Assembly: GCF_965262965.1 (NCBI RefSeq)
Contig: NZ_OZ253573.1
Location: forward strand, 3,286,001 to 3,350,000
Direction of reading: 5' to 3'
DNA from: Poriferisodalis sp965262965
Lineage (GTDB): Bacteria; Actinomycetota; Acidimicrobiia; Acidimicrobiales; Poriferisodalaceae
DNA: 64,000 nucleotides
Shown: piece by piece, positions 25,327 to 33,010 of the stretch
How the letters are laid out: each line of letters begins with the position of its first letter
Position numbering within the stretch: the stretch's first letter is position 1
Made by a program: the position numbers and the translations under genes
The notes under the pieces: generated by a model
What the model was told of the DNA's origin: nothing
What the model saw: the letters and a program-made list of their open reading frames with translations, nothing else
The model's database searches: none

Positions 25327-25515
25327 ATGGTCGACCTCGACAAATTGCATCCGTGGCGCCAAGGCGGCACCTATGCCGCTGATAGGCCCGAATCGAGTAT
25401 CGACGAGGATTACCTGCGGCGCCACGTGTCAGCTGCGTTGAGCATCGCCCGGTTCGCTGCCGAGCGGTGCGCAACTGATGATTGCATTGCAATCACCCCG
25501 CTAGGTTCAGTCTGA
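25327..25515 (+). CDS. hypothetical small protein, possibly a remnant
   Basis: A 62-residue frame (MVDLDKLHPWRQGGTYAADRP...) directly after the ATPase gene; it can be extended to a GTG at 25282 that overlaps the ATPase stop. The sequence is soluble, with one helix-rich part (HVSAALSIARFAAERC). No family was recognised. It may be real or debris between the neighbouring accessory genes. Confidence 0.3.
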   Translation: MVDLDKLHPWRQGGTYAADRPESSIDEDYLRRHVSAALSIARFAAERCATDDCIAITPLGSV

Positions 25516-25549
25516 GGGCAGAGAGCCACCGCCGGGGGGATCTGGAGCG

Positions 25550-25634
25550 ATGGCAAGCATCACCATCCGCAACCTTGACGATCGGATCAAGGCGCGACTG
25601 CGCCTGCGTGCCGCCTGTGTTCAGCTAGACGACG
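25550..25634 (+). pseudogene. FitA-like antitoxin remnant (N-terminal about 22 codons)
   Basis: The frame begins MASITIRNLDDRIKARLRLRA, a near-perfect FitA/VapB-type ribbon-helix-helix start, then departs at once from the family. The remaining about 55 residues of a FitA are missing. It is followed directly by a similarly gutted toxin gene. Confidence 0.75.
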
Positions 25635-25787
25635 ATGTTCGTTCTGGACACGGACGTCGTCTCGGAGTTGATTCGTCCCATTCCCGAGATGTCGGTGGCC
25701 ACGCGCCAAGTGGCCGATTTCGCCGGCATGGGCCTCGATATCGTGGATCCTTGGACTGTGCGCGGGGGCGGTGCCGCAGGGCGATGA
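25635..25787 (+). pseudogene. FitB/VapC PIN-toxin remnant with internal deletion
   Basis: A 50-codon frame that starts MFVLDTDVVSELIRP, the PIN-domain N-terminus with its first catalytic Asp, and then jumps to ATRQVADFAGMGLDIVDPWT, which is the C-terminal motif of FitB-type toxins. About 90 middle residues with the other acidic catalytic residues are absent. With the preceding fragment this is the scar of a FitAB toxin-antitoxin operon. Confidence 0.75.
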
Positions 25788-26403
25788 CGTCACGGATGCC
25801 ATCCGGCTGTGGGTTTCGATTCCGCTGGTGGGACAAGGGACCGCGAAGCAACCGCCTGCTCGGCGGCACCGGCCAAACAGCCCTGCGGGTCACCTACCTG
25901 GAACAGACCGCAGCACGCGAGCCGAAGACCTGCCGCCTCACCCTGCTGAGCACCCACGCCGAGCGCCTGTTCGCTGTGGTCGGCCCCGGTGCAGAGCTGA
26001 GCGAGCGCACTCAACCGGCACAGCCGCGGCCGACGCCGGGGTAGCCAGCGTCCAATCTTCCCCGCCTTTCAGGACGCCTCGCGCTTGACTTGGAATGGCG
26101 GGGCCTTTCAATGTCAATGCAGCTTTCAGCCGGTCGCCGTTGCGCCCGACACGTAAGCCCCAGCAGAGCGCTGAGGTTCGCTGCAGCAGTGCGCAGCGCA
26201 GCCAGATGCGCACGCATCGCGCCCCGGCATGCTTGGCCCGAAAGCCGCTCAAGTAATAGTCATGAGGACAATTTCCTCGCGCGTGTCACACCCGCGCGCG
26301 AAGATGCATGTCGTGCAGATCGACTGGAACGAGCAGTGCGAGGCCGGTGCATCCGAACGGTGATGCTGACCAAGCCTCGTGCCAAGGCGATCGGAGGTGC
26401 ACT
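25788..26403. other. intergenic stretch without a recognisable gene
   Basis: About 615 bp between the FitB scar and cas3. The plus frame reading LLGGTGQTALRVTYLEQ... up to 26044 is open but matches nothing I recognise and could be transposase debris. CCCCGCC (26060-26066) and GGCGGGG (26097-26103) can pair as a loose inverted repeat. The cas3 promoter should lie in the last part. Confidence 0.4.
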
Positions 26404-28023
26404 GTGACCCGAACTCGGCCAGTTGGCCTGTCGCTGTGGGGAAAGTCGCACTCCCTCGACGAGCCGTACCCATTGGTATGCCACTTGTTGGACACAGCAG
26501 CGGCGGCGGAGGCGATCACGGCTCAGATGCTTCCGCGCAGCATGATCGAAGCCATCGCGCGTCACTTGGGCGCCTCGCCTGACGAGTGGGTTCAGGTAGC
26601 ACGTGTGTTGGCCGGATGGCATGACATCGGGAAGGCCTCGTGCGGCTTTCAGAACTTCGACAAGGTGGCTTGCCCCGCCTGGGCACGCGGGCATCGGGAC
26701 TCAAGCAGCGCTGGCAAGCATGATCGAATTGGGGCACTGCTGACTTGGGACCGACTCGATTCGATCCCGGTGCGCGCACGGGCGAGGGTCGCTCAGATCA
26801 TCGGCGGACACCACGGTCTCGTACCGCTACTCAATGCTCAGGAGCTGTCTGCGTGGGGTGGAGCAGCGCAGACAGATCAGAGCCCGCCGCCGGAATTGGA
26901 TCATGCCCGTCGCTGGCTTTGGGCAACACTCGATTCGGTGCTTGGCGAGATGCCGAGCCATCTCATTGCGACACCCGCTGCGTCGATGACGCTCGCCGTC
27001 GTGGTACTTGCTGACTGGATCGCATCATCCCACGACCTCATCAATGAGCATCAGAACGCACTTGACGCCGAAGGTTTCGACCCCGCCGGGCACTACAAGC
27101 GTGCACTGGCGCTGTCTGGCGACCATCTGCGAGCGACGGGGTTGGTTGCTCCCGGTATGTGGAAGCGACCAGTTCCAGCAGACCTCATCCACCGCGGCGA
27201 ACCGAGCTGGACCGATCTGCAGTCAAGCGTCAGCGACGCGTTCCGTCCGACAGGTCCGGGAATCGTCGTGATCTGCGCTCCAACAGGCGAGGGCAAGACC
27301 GAGGCAGCATTGCTCGCTGCTTCCAAGCTCGCAGTCGCATCCGAACGGTATGGGATGTTCTTCGCCATGCCGACGGTTGCAACCGCGGAAGGGCTGTACA
27401 GCCGGTTGGAGCGATGCATGGAGCGGCTGATACCGGCCGGAGAGTCGCCAGCCCTCAGACGTGTCCACTCCCAAGCGCTGCTGACCGAGGGCGACGCACA
27501 TGTCGCTGTGTCCGACGAATCTGCTGCAACGCGGGCGGCAGCAGCTTGGATGCAGGGGACGCGCAAGTCTCTGCTGGCTCCTTTCGGTGTCGGGACTATC
27601 GATCAGGTGCTGCTCGGGGCGCTGCGGTCCAAGCACTCTCCTTTGCGCATCCTTGGAGCCGCAACGGGCGTGCTGGTCATCGACGAGGCGCATTCGCTGG
27701 ATCCCTACATGCGCAAGTTGCTCTGCAGGGCGCTGGAATGGCTCGCCGCACTCGCAACACCGGTTGTGGTGCTCTCGGCCACCATGCCTCACAAGCGGGT
27801 CGAGGAGCTATGCGTGGCCTATCAGGCTGGATGCGGTGCAGAGCGAGATACTGAGTTCGCTCTCGACGGTTACCCGTCTTGGCTCGCAAGTATTGCCCTA
27901 GGAGATTGCCCCTTTTCCGTTTCTAAACAACAACTGAAGCGGACTGGTGGCAATCATCTTAGGCAGCCGCCTGGAATGATTGTTGTAATCGTGCCTACTT
28001 TAACAAGGAGGAGAACGGCATGA
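26404..28023 (+). pseudogene. cas3: type I-E cas3, 3'-truncated
   Basis: From the GTG at 26404 (GGAGGTGC just upstream) the protein has the Cas3 HD nuclease first: LWGKSHSL, CHLLDTAA, WHDIGKASCGFQ, IGGHHG and VLADWIASS. The helicase follows: CAPTGEGKTEAALL (motif I), VLVIDEAHSLDP (motif II, DEAH) and VLSATMPH (motif III). Similarity ends around 27890, after the first RecA lobe. The frame then runs through about 40 unrelated codons of AT-richer DNA to a stop at 28021-28023. The second RecA lobe and C-terminal domain are missing, so unwinding should be lost. Cas3 normally unwinds and degrades Cascade-bound DNA. No Cascade or cas1/cas2 gene is present in the window. Confidence 0.9.
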
Positions 28024-29006
28024 ATTCTAGAAAGCAAGCAAGCAACCCATCCGCAGTCAATCCCTCCGGAAGCAGGCGCTGGTTTAAACTGGCAAACGTT
28101 TTCAAGGTGGTGGTTGCGGTCTCGTTAATCGCAGGCACAGTTGTCGTCATACAGATGGCAGCCAGCGGTGGTGATCCAGGAGAACAAGTGGTTGTAGCGG
28201 AAAATCGGGACTCTCCGGAGCCTCCTGAGACCACCGTGCAACCAGACGAAGAGCGTTCAGCTGAAGCCAAGACAGACACCTCAGAAGTGATCGAAACAGT
28301 GCCGACAACTAGCACCGTGCCAGTCACTACTCAACCCGAGGATACCGGCTCCGAGACGGAGACCGTGACCGAGGAAGAGGAGGAGGTATCTGTCGAAGAT
28401 CCTGAAGAAGGGAACAACGGCGAGACTTCCGAACCCGAGGAGACCGGCTCCGAGACGGAGACCGTGACCGAGGAAGAGGAGGAGGTATCTGTCGAAGATC
28501 CTGAAGAAGGGAACAACGGCGAGACTTCCGAACCCGAGGAGACCGGCTCCGAGACGGAGACCGTGACCGAGGAAGAGGAGGATACAACAGAGTTTGTGCT
28601 AGAAATTGGGGCTAGCCCTGTATGGGTGGCGGAAGAACTGGCAATTGAGGATTTTGCACTGGCATGCGGGTATGTTTATGGCCGCTCCGAGTGTGACGAT
28701 TCTGAAGATTCTCAAATCTTAGTACAGATGATAGAAGAATTCTACGACGATAGGTGCGGAGATTTTGAGTTGGGGTATGGTTGCTCTCAACTATCCTCGT
28801 CAGAAATGGCAGCATTCAGCATCCTCAAAGCCTGTCCGCTAGGCTGGTCTATGAGACGGACGCAATTGGGTGTAGAAGGCATAGTAAACTCAAGATGCTA
28901 TCATCCGGATCACGACCAATATTACAGAGATGGTGCACGGTCCGAGCCTGAAGAAGCAGATCCCCGAGGAGTGCGTAGCGACCATTGGATCAGTAATTCC
29001 TGGTAA
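28020..29006 (+). CDS. membrane-anchored acidic-repeat protein with Cys-rich C-terminal domain
   Basis: A 328-residue protein with a strong ribosome-binding site (AAGGAGGAG) before the ATG. Residues 1-22 are basic, 23-48 form one membrane segment or uncleaved signal, and 50-195 are a Glu/Thr/Ser-rich stalk with a 33-residue repeat (TGSETETVTEEEEEV...). The last about 130 residues carry six Cys (in ALACGY, SECDD, DRCGDF, YGCSQ, KACPLG and SRCYHP), which suggests a disulfide-bonded outer domain. No family recognised. It is probably displayed outside the cell. It lies in AT-richer DNA than its neighbours, and its start overlaps the fortuitous stop of the broken cas3 frame. Confidence 0.75.
   Translation: MNSRKQASNPSAVNPSGSRRWFKLANVFKVVVAVSLIAGTVVVIQMAASGGDPGEQVVVAENRDSPEPPETTVQPDEERSAEAKTDTSEVIETVPTTSTVPVTTQPEDTGSETETVTEEEEEVSVEDPEEGNNGETSEPEETGSETETVTEEEEEVSVEDPEEGNNGETSEPEETGSETETVTEEEEDTTEFVLEIGASPVWVAEELAIEDFALACGYVYGRSECDDSEDSQILVQMIEEFYDDRCGDFELGYGCSQLSSSEMAAFSILKACPLGWSMRRTQLGVEGIVNSRCYHPDHDQYYRDGARSEPEEADPRGVRSDHWISNSW
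28338..28581 (+). repeat. 99-bp in-frame tandem repeats (about 2.5 copies)
   Basis: Units begin near 28338, 28437 and 28536; the third is cut short. The first two full units are almost identical in DNA, which indicates a recent duplication. Each encodes 33 acidic residues, so copy changes keep the reading frame. Confidence 0.9.
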
Positions 29007-29363
29007 AAGAGTGCCTCCCTAGATACTCTTTCAGGAACACGAAGGCTCTTGGTCACCCCGCCCCCTTCTCTCGGCAATTGTCGAGGGGAGGGAGCGGGGT
29101 GGCACAACATTAAAGTTAAACGTTAAGATTTAATGCGATTCATCCAAGCTTCAGTCAGTTATACTGCAACATATATTTGCGCCACGCTACCTCCCGCATT
29201 ATTGGAATTAAGATATTTTAATTATTGCCTTGGATATATGCCACCTCTCCAGGGTGTTGTAATAAATATGATTAGGGCATACAATCCGTTCTCTAGATGG
29301 TAGAATTGTTGCTATATTATTGAGCGTAAGCACAAAAAGTAACACAAAAGATTGGACATGTAG
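29007..29363. other. AT-rich intergenic region with terminator and presumed promoter
   Basis: 357 bp without a gene. The left third holds a strong hairpin terminator. The rest is very AT-rich (runs such as ATATTTTAATTATTGCC) with several possible -10 boxes. TTGTTG followed by TATATTATTG just before 29330 is a candidate promoter region for the gene at 29364. Confidence 0.5.
29054..29101 (+). terminator. strong hairpin after the acidic-repeat gene
   Basis: CACCCCG at 29054-29060 pairs with CGGGGTG at 29095-29101, and the stem continues inward through C-rich and G-rich arms to a loop around GCAATTG. No clean T-run follows, so it may terminate in both directions or only weakly. Confidence 0.65.
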
Positions 29364-29882
29364 GTGTATTTTAGAAAAAGGCGCTTGGGCAAATCTCGTC
29401 TATCGCAAATTGCCCGTCGAACTACAGCGGTCGGCATAGCGGGTGTTGCTATTCTAGGATTCACATATGCTGCCATTGGCATACTGGATACCGGCTCAAC
29501 AGCGCATGCTACTATTACTAACGAAAACGAAGCTAAAGAAGGTATTAAGGGATGGACTCCGGATAATATAGACCAAGGTGAAAGTACGTGGGCTTCTAAT
29601 CAAGAAGATATTAATGGCAACCCCATTCCCAATAACGGCTACGGTGAACTCGGTTCCCTGCAGGAAAGGACGAGTCCCTTCCTATTTATAAGCGGCGACG
29701 GTCAAGGAGGTGGGAGCTTTTATAATTTCCATAGGACTGAACTTTACCTCTCGTTATGGATTCCGAACACTAAAAACTTAAACTCATACCAGCTAAATAC
29801 CTTCGACCTTTGTAATAAATCAGATTTTGATAGAAATATAAGCTACGGACACGCCAACTTAGATTTTAATATTGACGTGTGA
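29364..29882 (+). CDS. exported protein of unknown function, possibly 3'-truncated
   Basis: A 172-residue frame starting at GTG (MYFRKRRLGKSRLSQ...). Residues 1-20 are basic and about 22-42 hydrophobic (VGIAGVAILGFTYAAIGIL), followed by STAHAT, a plausible signal-peptidase site. The mature part is rich in Asn, Gly, Ser and Asp and has one Cys. No domain recognised. The stop codon sits exactly where AT-rich DNA gives way to GC-rich CRISPR sequence, so the original 3' end may have been lost. Codon use is unlike the rest of the window. Confidence 0.6.
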   Translation: MYFRKRRLGKSRLSQIARRTTAVGIAGVAILGFTYAAIGILDTGSTAHATITNENEAKEGIKGWTPDNIDQGESTWASNQEDINGNPIPNNGYGELGSLQERTSPFLFISGDGQGGGSFYNFHRTELYLSLWIPNTKNLNSYQLNTFDLCNKSDFDRNISYGHANLDFNIDV

Positions 29883-29905
29883 TCGCCCGGGCCCAGGGCA
29901 GCAGG

Positions 29906-30299
29906 GTGCTCCCCGCGCCAGCGGGGGTAGGCCATTGAAGTCGTGATCGTCGTAGTCGGTTCCGTCGTGCTCCCCGCGCCAGCGGGGGTAGGCCCAGGCG
30001 CACCCCGTCGACGTCGACTACGTAGTGGTGCTCCCCGCGCCAGCGGGGGTAGGCCGTAGTGGCCGTTCTGGTAGGCGATCTCGTTTCCGTGCTCCCCGCG
30101 CCAGCGGGGGTAGGCCCCCCAAGTAGGTCGTCCGCGTGAAGGTGTACTGGTGCTCCCCGCGCCAGCGGGGGTAGGCCCAAAACAGCGGGATGCCTGGCGC
30201 GGCGACCAGCGTGCTCCCCGCGCCAGCGGGGGTAGGCCCTCGGTCACGGATCCCGGCCGAGTCGCAGTGATGTGCTCCCCGCGCCAGCGGGGGTAGGCC
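29906..30299 (+). CRISPR. type I-E CRISPR array, seven identical 28-bp repeats, six complete 33-bp spacers
   Basis: Repeats start at 29906, 29967, 30028, 30089, 30150, 30211 and 30272 with a constant 61-bp period. The repeat opens GTGCTCCCCGCGCCAGCG and ends GGGGTAGGCC; CCCCGC/GCGGGG is the hairpin stem typical of I-E repeats. By analogy with E. coli, the leader should lie on the left. Instead, about 25 GC-rich bases and then the AT-rich insert are found, so the leader is missing and the array seems cut inside a spacer. On the right a spacer-like 30-38 bases lead straight into the IS30 end. Perfectly identical repeats suggest the array was active until recently. Confidence 0.97.
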
Positions 30300-30337
30300 T
30301 TCGTAGTCCGTGCTGCCCATTTCAGTGCAGTGGCAAG

Positions 30338-31390
30338 CTCTAGCGGTGGTTGCAAGTGAGTTGAGTGTAGATGTCGGCGGCTGATTGCCAGTGGTGGAGT
30401 CGGCGGGGCATGTGGTTGAGTTTGTCCTCGATGACCGAGAGCCGCAGCTGCGCGATGTCGAGGCTGGTGCCTTTGGGGAGCCATCGGCGCATGAGCGCGT
30501 TGGTCTGCTCGTTGGTGGGTCGCTGCCACGGCGAGCGCGGCTCGCAGAAGAACACCTCGATGCCGAGCGCTGCTTCGATGTCGGCCCGGCGGGCCTTCTC
30601 GCGGCCTTGGTCCCAGGTGAGGGTGCGCACCAGCCCGCCGGGCTGGCGGCCCAGCGCCGCGGTGACCGCGGCGGCGACCTGGGGCGCGCTGTAGCCGTCG
30701 GGCAGCGCGGCAGTCAAGCAGTAGCGGCTGGTGCGCTCGGCGAGGGTGACCGCGGCGGTGAGGTTCGCTTTGCCGACGATGAGGTCCCGGTCCCAGTGGC
30801 CGGGCTCTGTACGGTCCTCGACGTCGGCGGCCCGGTCGGCTATCGGCCGGTATTGCCCCAGCGGGCTGGGCTTTTGGGCCTGCGCGACGCTGCGCGGCCG
30901 ACGGCGCCGGCAGCGCCGCGGCAGCTTGTCCCAGGAGCCGGCGGGCAGGCCGCTGCGCGCGTCGTTCGCGCAGCACGCCCGATAGATCGTCTCCGCGCAC
31001 ACGCTCATGCCCGCCTCGCGCAGGTCCGCCGCCGCTGCGTGCGGGGACCACCTCAGCTTCAAGCGCTCAGTGACCGCCGCGGCCAGCACCGGATCATCCG
31101 CCAGCTTGGAGACCCGAACGCGTCGCGCCCTCGCGCACGCCCACGCGTGCGCCGCGCGGGCGTCATAGCCCGCCCGCCCGCCGCAGCGGGCCAGCTTGCG
31201 ATGCACCGTCGACGGATCACGGCCCAGCCGGGCCGCTGCGTCCGCGACGCTGCGGCCCGCCCCCAGCGACGACTCGATGAACACCCGCTCATCCAAACTC
31301 AGCCTCGCTGCCATACTCGACACCTCCATCGGTCGGCTGCATGTGTTGGCAACGGTCATCATGACCGTTCACTTGCAACCACCGATGGAG
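30338..31390 (-). mobile_element. IS30-family insertion sequence
   Basis: About 1.05 kb with inverted ends: CTCTAGCGGTGGTTGCAAGTGA at the left is matched by the complement of the right end (31369-31390), with only a few mismatches over 22 bp. It encodes one IS30-type transposase whose stop codon lies in the left terminal repeat. It abuts the last CRISPR spacer on the left. On the right no CRISPR repeat resumes, so its arrival was coupled with loss of flanking DNA or the array ended there. Confidence 0.85.
30340..31314 (-). CDS. IS30-family transposase
   Basis: A 324-residue DDE transposase from the ATG at 31314 (GGAGG 8 nt upstream). An N-terminal helix-turn-helix (MAARLSLDERVFIE... GRDPSTVHRKL) precedes the catalytic core, with GHWDRDLIVG, LTWDQGREKA and SPWQRPTNEQTNALMRRWLPKG supplying the D-D-E triad in the normal IS30 context. 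Full length with no frameshift, so it may still be active. Long frames overlapping it on both strands, including one reading through the CRISPR array, are shadows. Confidence 0.92.
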   Translation of the reverse strand: MAARLSLDERVFIESSLGAGRSVADAAARLGRDPSTVHRKLARCGGRAGYDARAAHAWACARARRVRVSKLADDPVLAAAVTERLKLRWSPHAAAADLREAGMSVCAETIYRACCANDARSGLPAGSWDKLPRRCRRRRPRSVAQAQKPSPLGQYRPIADRAADVEDRTEPGHWDRDLIVGKANLTAAVTLAERTSRYCLTAALPDGYSAPQVAAAVTAALGRQPGGLVRTLTWDQGREKARRADIEAALGIEVFFCEPRSPWQRPTNEQTNALMRRWLPKGTSLDIAQLRLSVIEDKLNHMPRRLHHWQSAADIYTQLTCNHR

Positions 31391-31728
31391 TTCGCCCCCC
31401 CTCTGTCAACGTGGTGTGAGACGGCTGATGGCCGTGAATCACTGAGCGCCGGGGTGCCGAAGGAAGATGACGGCGATGGCTCCGTTGCATGGCTCGATCG
31501 AGTCCGTACGTAGGTTGAGTGGGCATTCCTCACACTGGCCACGAGCGGTCACTCAGCGACATTAAGTGGTTCACTATTCGGTGCTGGGTACGGTCATTCC
31601 CGGAATCTGTGCACCCACAACGGCGGCACTTCACGCGCGCATCAGACCGTGTGTATGGGCGTTGGGAGATTCTGCTGGCACGCGTGGCACGCTGTGGATA
31701 CAGATGCCCAACGATCCGGGGAGACGGC
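31391..31728. other. intergenic stretch right of IS30, no gene seen
   Basis: About 340 bp. The upstream extension of the exonuclease frame (from 31519) has no domain similarity. No CRISPR repeat, terminator or clear promoter was recognised, apart from the GGGGAG ribosome-binding site at 31718-31723. Confidence 0.4.
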
Positions 31729-32550
31729 ATGGGCAACGACTGGACCGGCACCGCAGACGTCAAAGAAATCGGGTCAACGTCGAACCTACGTTTGAATGCC
31801 CTCAGCGGATTCGCTGCCGTCGATGTCGAAACTGCGAATGAGCAACGCCGGAGCATCTGCGAAATAGCCGTCGTGACAGCGAACAGCGGGGGAGCGCTTC
31901 GGCGTCGATCTTGGCTGGCGCAGCCGCCAGCAAACCGGTACGAGAGGGCGAATATTGACGTACATGGCATCACTGCCGCTGATACGAACGCTGCTCCTCG
32001 ATTCTCGGCGATATGGCCTCAGGTGCGGGACGAGATCGGTGAGCGGGGAATCGTGGCGCACAACGCCGAGTTCGACATCGATTGCATTGCCAAGACGCTG
32101 CGCCACTACAGGATCGACTGGGAGCCGTCGACGCATGCATGCACACTGCGGATCGCCGATTTGGTGCTTTCAGACCGTGTAGGGAAGTTCACTCTCGGAG
32201 CACTCTGCCGGGATCTCGGCATCGAAATCCCGAACGCGCACCGTGCTGCCAGCGACGCTGAAGCCGTCCTGCTGCTCGCCGCTGCACTGTATGACCGATC
32301 CGACGAACGGAGCTTCCAAGCCTTGGTTGTACGGTCCGACACTGGCTGGCGTGAGCGGCGCGAGGCATCCGTACGCCGGGCGATGTACGCGAGCACGGAT
32401 CCAGCGACTGCAAGACAGATCGATTATTTGAGGCTCCTCTTGCAAGAGCGTCGTCAGACGATGAGTCTCGAAGGCATCACCAAGGGGGACGCGTCACGCG
32501 CGATCGACTCCCTCAAGACGGGTCGATCGCCAAATGACAGCCGCACCTAG
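31729..32550 (+). CDS. DEDDh 3'-5' exonuclease (DnaQ-like) with C-terminal DUF3072-like segment
   Basis: A 273-residue protein from the ATG at 31729 with GGGGAG 5 nt upstream. AVDVETANE (Asp32, Glu34) is Exo I, IVAHNAEFDIDCI is Exo II, and the Exo III-epsilon motif is HRAASDAEAVLLL with its His and Asp, so all catalytic residues of the DnaQ/epsilon family are present. The C-terminal segment TARQIDYLRLLLQ...GDASRAIDSL resembles DUF3072-type domains that follow other nucleases; that part is an inference. It may degrade foreign or damaged DNA. It stands alone between an IS30 element and an ISL3-like scar in the defence island. Confidence 0.85.
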   Translation: MGNDWTGTADVKEIGSTSNLRLNALSGFAAVDVETANEQRRSICEIAVVTANSGGALRRRSWLAQPPANRYERANIDVHGITAADTNAAPRFSAIWPQVRDEIGERGIVAHNAEFDIDCIAKTLRHYRIDWEPSTHACTLRIADLVLSDRVGKFTLGALCRDLGIEIPNAHRAASDAEAVLLLAAALYDRSDERSFQALVVRSDTGWRERREASVRRAMYASTDPATARQIDYLRLLLQERRQTMSLEGITKGDASRAIDSLKTGRSPNDSRT

Positions 32551-32647
32551 GACCGCCCCGTTTCCGGTGGTGCAGCAACGCGGCGCCTTCGACGCTCGCG
32601 TGTGAGTCTCTTGGCCCGCATACGCGGGCACGGAGGTGACATTTTCC

Positions 32648-32906
32648 GGCTCTTCGCGGTTGTGTGGGATGACGGTGGTTTGAGGTTCCGTTTGTAGGGG
32701 GCGAGGCCCTGCTGGGATCGATGTTTGGAGACGTCGAACCCTGGAGGGCCTCGATGGCGAGTGATGTTGTGTTGGTGCGGCTGTGGCTGTCGCGCCTCAG
32801 GATGCTGGAGGTGGCGGTCGACGCGCCTGAGCGGCTGGCGGTGAGGGTCGCCGAAGGCTCCAACCATTGGGAGATTGATCGCCGGGCTGTGGCCCGGGCG
32901 GGATAA
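32648..32906 (+). mobile_element. ISL3-like insertion sequence remnant (left end only)
   Basis: GGCTCTTCGCGGTTGTGTGG at 32648 is like the GGCTCTTC-type termini known from corynebacterial ISL3 elements. About 100 bp inside it an ATG with GGAGGG (32754) opens a short frame like the start of an ISL3 transposase. The remaining 1 kb of such an element and the right end are missing. Confidence 0.45.
32754..32906 (+). pseudogene. ISL3-like transposase N-terminal fragment
   Basis: A 50-codon frame (MASDVVLVRLWLSRLRMLEV...) whose LEVAVDAPERLAVRVAEGS part resembles the first beta strands of ISL3 transposases. It then departs (NHWEIDRRAVARAG) and stops before the zinc-finger Cys motif expected next. 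Recognition is by pattern only. Confidence 0.4.
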
Positions 32907-33010
32907 CGGGATCTGCGCGAGCGACGGCGCTGCTGTTTCCTAAGCGCTGGTCGGGTGCTGATTCGGCCTTGCCGAGGTCTGCAGCCTCGACCGTGCCTTA
33001 TCCGGGCGGC

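Larger units (their letters stand above)
27893..29880. other. AT-rich foreign insert between truncated cas3 and the CRISPR array
   Basis: Base composition changes abruptly near 27893 and back near 29880. The last part (29100-29880) is by eye well below half GC against a background near two thirds. Codons such as AGA, TTA and ATA, rare elsewhere in the window, are common in its two genes. It replaces the rest of cas3, the other cas genes and the CRISPR leader. It holds two exported proteins and a hairpin terminator. Confidence 0.8.

Noticed and set aside
25788..26044. Continuation of the frame from 25550 as a 164-residue protein
   Set aside because: It only exists because the FitA remnant lost its stop; the sequence after the scar has no recognised domain.
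28327..28587. Minus-strand Ser/Arg-rich repetitive frames
   Set aside because: They are the complement of the 99-bp repeats in the acidic-repeat gene, which has a strong ribosome-binding site and membrane segment.
29843..31051. 402-residue frame reading across the CRISPR array
   Set aside because: Its repeated LPPLARGA/YPRWRGEH blocks are the reverse translation of CRISPR repeats, a well-known false protein.
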